Positions 32,616 to 35,799 of a stretch of DNA of 35,799 nucleotides are shown here, piece after piece (the first letter of the stretch is position 1; each line of letters starts with the position of its first letter). The position numbers and the translations under genes were made by a program. The notes below the pieces were generated by a model. That model made no database searches and was not told where the DNA came from. It saw only the letters and a list, made by a program, of their open reading frames with translations. The stretch covers positions 1 to 35,799 of the forward strand of contig JAZROD010000043.1 in assembly GCA_045648505.1 (NCBI GenBank), read 5' to 3'. This DNA comes from RGIG8700 sp045648505. Its GTDB lineage: Bacteria; Bacillota; Clostridia; RGIG6154.

Positions 32616-33836
32616 TTATATATCAAGTATTTCGCTTATTTTTACGCTTCTGCATTCTTTCATAGAAATATTTGCAGCCATACCGATACCTGCGGACATT
32701 CCGCCTGCTCTTGTATCAGCAATCTGTCCAAGCGGATCACTTTCAACGCCATTGATTATATCATCAAGCATCTTTATGTCCGAACCGCCATGTGAACCTT
32801 TCTTTTTAGGTATTGTAATTTTCTGAACCTCTCCTGATGGGAAGAAAATTTCAAGTTCGTTGGCAACTGCACCGCCGTACATACCGCCACCGTGTACTAC
32901 TCTGAATTCTGCTCTTGCTTTAGTACCGTTGAATACAATTTTTGCTCCTTCATATGGAGAGTGAGCAGTAAGTGAATAGCTGACAACTGTTCCTTTTTTG
33001 TATTTGATACTAACGCTTACTGTATCTTCAATATCTATTTCTTCTGAAAATACACACTTATCTCTTATGTAACCACCGCTGTCCTCACAGTCAAAGTAAA
33101 GCTGTTTATCCGTTTCATTTGCACATACATCATAATAATACTCACAGGTATTCTTTGCAGGACATCCAAAACAACGCTCATTTTTCTTTCTTGAAGTATC
33201 GCCATAAACTCGTTTTGTTCCAAATGCGTTTACAATTTCAGGTTCGTCATCTAAGAACCAGTTTAACAAGTCAAAATGATGAGTTGATTTATGTATTAAA
33301 AGTGAGCCTGAATTTTTTCTTTCTCTGTGCCAGCGTCTGAAATAACTTGCACCGTGGTCTCTGTCTAACATCCACTCATAATGAACAGAGCATATATCAC
33401 CAAGTATGCCTGACATCAATATCTCTTTGAGTCTTTCAAAATGATTCATATATCTGCAGTTAAAAGTTGTAGTAACCTTATGACCACTCTTCTTTTCCGC
33501 ATTATATATTTTCATAAACTTTTCCGGTGTTGTTGTAAGAGGTTTTTCACTTATTACATCACAGCCAAACTCTAAAGCACGAACAATATACTCATCGTGT
33601 GTGCAGTCTATACTTGTAACAATAACTGCATCAGGCTTGATTTCATTGAGCATTTCATCAAAGTCTTCATAAATAGGAATGTCACAGCCCGTCATTTCAA
33701 CTGCTGTCTCTGCTCTTTTTCTGTCAATATCATAAACACCACATATTTTTGCACAATCTGAATATTTATCGCAGATTGGTTTGAGATATGCATGTGTTCC
33801 TCTTGAGCCTGTGCCAACAAAAGCAAACTTTTTCAT
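32616..33836 (-). CDS. Gfo/Idh/MocA family oxidoreductase with cysteine cluster
   Basis: A 406-residue NAD(P)-dependent oxidoreductase. The Rossmann N-terminus (FVGTGSRGTHAYL), the EKPLTTT motif (97-103, catalytic-site Lys) and the HKSTHHFDLLNW substrate-binding histidines around residues 182-193 define the Gfo/Idh/MocA family, which usually acts on sugars, inositols or amino sugars. Between residues 222 and 261 there are six cysteines (222, 225, 231, 238, 250, 261), the first three as CFGCPAKNTC. Some members carry such an insert, perhaps metal-binding, of unknown role. Its ATG overlaps the NagB-like gene by four bases, so both act together, probably in amino-sugar catabolism. Confidence 0.9.
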   Translation of the reverse strand: MKKFAFVGTGSRGTHAYLKPICDKYSDCAKICGVYDIDRKRAETAVEMTGCDIPIYEDFDEMLNEIKPDAVIVTSIDCTHDEYIVRALEFGCDVISEKPLTTTPEKFMKIYNAEKKSGHKVTTTFNCRYMNHFERLKEILMSGILGDICSVHYEWMLDRDHGASYFRRWHRERKNSGSLLIHKSTHHFDLLNWFLDDEPEIVNAFGTKRVYGDTSRKKNERCFGCPAKNTCEYYYDVCANETDKQLYFDCEDSGGYIRDKCVFSEEIDIEDTVSVSIKYKKGTVVSYSLTAHSPYEGAKIVFNGTKARAEFRVVHGGGMYGGAVANELEIFFPSGEVQKITIPKKKGSHGGSDIKMLDDIINGVESDPLGQIADTRAGGMSAGIGMAANISMKECRSVKISEILDI

Positions 33837-34561
33837 TTTAAAATCTCCTTAGCTGAATCCATATCAACATATAAAATAAAGTTTTTGTGTTCCTTTAATT
33901 TTGTTGCAGGAACTAAAGGTGTGATTTCTTTTGTGTGAATTGTTTTTTCGATAGCAGAAGCTTTAACTGCGTATGGGACGCAAGAAATAATTCTTTCACA
34001 GCTCATAATCTGGTGAACTGTCATTGAAACTGCCTGTTTTGGAACATCGTCAAATGTTTCAAACCAACCTTCACCCATCTGCTGCTTTCTGCAAGCTTCA
34101 TCAAGGTTTACAACAATATATGATTCTTTTGTATCAAAATCTGCCGGTGGATCGTTAAATGCGATATGTGTATTTTCACCGATACCGATTAAACCTACAT
34201 CGATAGGTGATTTTGTGATTTCTTCTGTTAAATTTTTAATACCTTCAACTGTACCGTCAACAAAATGAGCTTTTTTAAGTGTTGGTACGAAATCAACAAA
34301 TCTTTCCTGTAAATATTTTCTGAAGCTTGCCTTATGTGTAATAGGAAGGTCAACATATTCATCAAGGTGGAACATTTCAACCTTGCTCCAGTCAACATCT
34401 TCATTTACAAGTGCTTTGATTGTGTCAAACTGTGACGCACCTGTAGAAAGTGCAATTCTTGCACATCCTTTTTCTGCAATACATTTTCTTAAAATTTCCG
34501 CTGTTTCTTTAGCAGCACTTTTTCCTAACATTTCAGGATTTTCACAAATTCTGATTTCCAT
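33833..34561 (-). CDS. nagB: Glucosamine-6-phosphate deaminase-like protein (NagB family)
   Basis: A 242-residue isomerase/deaminase of the NagB/SugarP-isomerase fold. Landmarks are LSTGASQFDTI, the phosphate/substrate loop MFHLDEYVDLP, GLIGIGENTHIAFNDPP (in place of the classic GIGxDGHIAFNEP), AVSMTVHQIMS and PYAVKASAI. The variant GENTHIAFNDPP, instead of GxDGHxAFNEP, places it in a NagB-like subgroup whose substrate may differ from glucosamine-6-phosphate. GAGAGGAAG lies before ATG 34561. It is the first gene of a two-gene unit, divergent from an AraC regulator. Confidence 0.87.
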   Translation of the reverse strand: MEIRICENPEMLGKSAAKETAEILRKCIAEKGCARIALSTGASQFDTIKALVNEDVDWSKVEMFHLDEYVDLPITHKASFRKYLQERFVDFVPTLKKAHFVDGTVEGIKNLTEEITKSPIDVGLIGIGENTHIAFNDPPADFDTKESYIVVNLDEACRKQQMGEGWFETFDDVPKQAVSMTVHQIMSCERIISCVPYAVKASAIEKTIHTKEITPLVPATKLKEHKNFILYVDMDSAKEILK

Positions 34562-34650
34562 TTTTTTCTTCCTCTCTTAATATAAATTTATTTGTAAATG
34601 TCAATCACATAAAAGCTTTAACACTGCTTTTCCGAAGCACTATATATACC

Positions 34651-34679
34651 TTGACAAATAGATTATACTATGATATATT
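34651..34679 (+). promoter_or_regulatory. Sigma-A promoter of the AraC regulator gene
   Basis: TTGACA (34651-34656), 17-base spacer, TATATT (34674-34679). It would give a leader of about 130 bases before the regulator. An AT-rich tract downstream contains TTTTGCA twice (34719-34725, 34727-34733) and a GACATTTTTGTC dyad (34694-34705), possible protein-binding sites. Confidence 0.78.
34662..34667 (-). promoter_or_regulatory. -10 element for the nagB-oxidoreductase unit
   Basis: A perfect TATAAT on the minus strand inside the spacer of the plus-strand promoter. No good -35 lies 17 bases upstream (TTACTT), as expected for a promoter that needs an activator. The resulting leader would be about 95 bases. 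This is an inferred assignment. Confidence 0.5.
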
Positions 34680-34819
34680 CAAAAAAGTAAAGTGACATTT
34701 TTGTCTTTTAAAAAACTATTTTGCACTTTTGCATTTTGTTGTTTGCTTTAAATTCAGGCTTATTTTTCATTAGTCAGGATTTTATTGCATATTAGAGCAT
34801 ATTTTTGGAGGTAGCTTAT

Positions 34820-35659
34820 ATGAAAGAATTGTTTTCACTTGAAAAATTGTCTATAGAACCTAAACAAATAAGCTTATATGTTCCTCCAATTGTATGGAAA
34901 GGTGATTCAGTTGGCCACATAGGCATCAATGATTTATTTTTCTTTGTTCTTGAAGGTGAATGTTTCTTAAGTATAGATTCTGAAAACTATATCATCAAAC
35001 CTGGTCAGCTTGCATATCTCCCCAAAGGAAAAAAAAGAGCCTACACCCATGTTTCCAAGTCTTTTTCTATGTATGAAATGGCTTTTTCTGCAACCTGTGG
35101 TGACAGAAATCTTATGGAATTATTAGGTCTTACTGAAGATAATTTTGTTGTCAGCATAACAGACACTCAAAAAATCAGTTCACTTTTTGAAAGCTCTCAC
35201 AGAAAAGAAATGTACAAAAATCCTTTATACGATATAGGATGGTGCGCAAACATAATCAACATTATCCGTATGTATGCCAATGAAAGACAGAAACAGGATA
35301 ACCCTGAAAGTCATTTATTCAAGCCTGTTCTTGATTATATGTCTGCACATTACCATGAACCGTTAAAAACAGAGAACTTTGCTTCTCTTGTACATATGCA
35401 GACAACTTACTTTATAAAAAGATTCAAAAAGAATTACGGGCTCCCCCCTATTGCCTATTTTAACAGAATGAAAATGTATAAAGCTATGGGTATGCTTTCA
35501 GGTACAGACTTGCCTATAGAACAAATTTCAAAGAAAGTCGGTATAACAGATACCTCATATTTTGCAAGGGTGTTCAAAAAATACTGTAATATAACACCAA
35601 GTCAGTACCGGGCAGAATTCAAACAGGAAAAAATTCCTGATGATATAACATATGTATAA
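34820..35659 (+). CDS. AraC-family transcriptional regulator
   Basis: A 279-residue regulator with an N-terminal cupin-type ligand domain (for example FFVLEGECFLSI, IKPGQLAYLPKGKKRAYTH) and a C-terminal AraC double helix-turn-helix from about residue 180. The second helix-turn-helix is the classic IEQISKKVGITDTSYFARVFKKYCNITPSQYR (read in two parts: IEQISKKVGITDTSYF, then ARVFKKYCNITPSQYR). It should bind the shared intergenic region and control the divergent nagB-oxidoreductase unit in response to a sugar. ATG 34820 has GGAGG eight bases upstream; the TTG at 34805 would place that site inside the coding sequence. Confidence 0.93.
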   Translation: MKELFSLEKLSIEPKQISLYVPPIVWKGDSVGHIGINDLFFFVLEGECFLSIDSENYIIKPGQLAYLPKGKKRAYTHVSKSFSMYEMAFSATCGDRNLMELLGLTEDNFVVSITDTQKISSLFESSHRKEMYKNPLYDIGWCANIINIIRMYANERQKQDNPESHLFKPVLDYMSAHYHEPLKTENFASLVHMQTTYFIKRFKKNYGLPPIAYFNRMKMYKAMGMLSGTDLPIEQISKKVGITDTSYFARVFKKYCNITPSQYRAEFKQEKIPDDITYV

Positions 35660-35663
35660 ATCA

Positions 35664-35746
35664 AAACCACTAGTAAACTAGTGGTTTGCACCACCCCTAT
35701 AAGGGGTTTTTGCAGGCTTAACCCCTACAAGGGGCTTCGAAGCCTG
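35664..35746. repeat. Stacked palindromes after the AraC gene
   Basis: Three inverted repeats follow each other. The first is AAACCACTAGT/ACTAGTGGTTT (35664-35687). The second is ACCCCT/AGGGGT with an ATA loop (35693-35707). The third is an outer CAGGCTT/AAGCCTG (35713-35746) enclosing CCCCT/AGGGG, plus a perfect GGCTTCGAAGCC (35733-35744). The second and third share a CCCCTAxAAGGGG core and so look duplicated. The region is richer in G+C than the neighbouring genes. It could be a palindromic repeat or an end of an IS200/IS605-type element beginning beyond the window; no transposase is visible. Confidence 0.6.
35693..35711 (+). terminator. Intrinsic terminator after the AraC gene
   Basis: ACCCCT/AGGGGT stem with a 3-base loop followed by T5, 34 bases after the AraC stop. 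Together with the CACTAGT hairpin just before it, this should end the regulator transcript. Confidence 0.65.
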
Positions 35747-35764
35747 ACACCGCATTACAATCAC

Positions 35765-35795
35765 AGGCAGCCGCTCACGTGCGGCTGTCTTTTTT
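35765..35795 (+). terminator. Strong hairpin with T-tract at the right edge
   Basis: AGGCAGCCGC pairs with GCGGCTGTCT (one G-T) around TCACGT, followed by TTTTTT. It is a strong rho-independent terminator on the plus strand, over 100 bases from the AraC stop, so it could belong to AraC readthrough, to a small RNA from 35.66-35.79 kb, or to an element end. Confidence 0.75.
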
Positions 35796-35799
35796 GCCT

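Noticed and set aside
32506..32826. Plus-strand open frame starting within the tRNA terminator
   Set aside because: It begins in the hairpin loop and overlaps the oxidoreductase gene antisense; no ribosome binding site.

Overview
The window is low-GC DNA with Gram-positive features: strong GGAGG-type ribosome binding sites, sigma-A promoters with 17-bp spacers, a lysine (L-box) riboswitch, an MreC/MreD/PBP2/MinD/SpoIVFB-type gene order, an AbrB-type regulator and ThyX. I infer an anaerobic Clostridia-like member of the Firmicutes, probably from a spore-forming lineage. I cannot name a genus. There is no prophage, CRISPR array or transposase gene. Almost everything is core metabolism, cell envelope and RNA modification. 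The parts that look accessory are the amino-sugar-type locus at 32.6-35.7 kb and the hairpin cluster at the right edge.

Layout. (1) 1-1434, plus strand: the 3' part of glycyl-tRNA synthetase and a small membrane protein, closed by a bidirectional terminator. (2) 1523-4069, minus strand: a PaaK-type CoA ligase, a tandem-ACT protein and an HD phosphohydrolase, with a promoter just before the ligase. (3) 4134-6630, minus: lysA and dapA behind a promoter, a lysine riboswitch and an attenuating terminator. (4) 6620-27868, minus: a very long, tightly packed run of genes. From its promoter end it holds a polysaccharide deacetylase, a WecG/TagA glycosyltransferase, thyX, tmk, a DJ-1 protein, mltG, trmR, trhP, a class B PBP, proB, proA, rmuC, a NUDIX hydrolase, zapA, dut, a NusG-II protein, a Gx transporter, mreC, mreD, PBP2, minD, a small membrane protein, a SpoIVFB-like protease and a pair of radical-SAM-associated proteins. 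(5) 27880-32237, minus: rsmE, a membrane protein, pncB, miaB and a zinc-ribbon AbrB regulator, ending in a terminator that overlaps the last stop codon. (6) 32369-32538, plus: an initiator tRNA-Met with its own promoter and terminator. (7) 32616-35659: a minus-strand nagB-like deaminase plus a Gfo/Idh/MocA oxidoreductase, divergent from a plus-strand AraC regulator. (8) 35664-35795: stacked palindromes and terminators.

How the genes work together. DapA and LysA are the first and last enzymes of the DAP branch to lysine and are switched off by lysine. Thymidylate supply is represented by thyX, tmk and dut. Envelope growth is represented by two class B PBPs, MreC/MreD, MltG, MinD, ZapA, the deacetylase and the TagA-like transferase. 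tRNA/rRNA modification is represented by MiaB, TrmR, TrhP and RsmE. Genes overlap by a few bases or are spaced by less than 20 bases, and many overlaps are of the ATGA or TTGA type, so translational coupling is likely. Several starts were moved from the longest open frame to an internal start with a proper ribosome binding site. No fully novel system is visible. The best leads are the site-2 protease whose first membrane segment requires a non-canonical ATA start, its small partner in the SpoIVFA position, the cysteine-cluster oxidoreductase locus with overlapping divergent promoters, and the palindrome array at the right edge.
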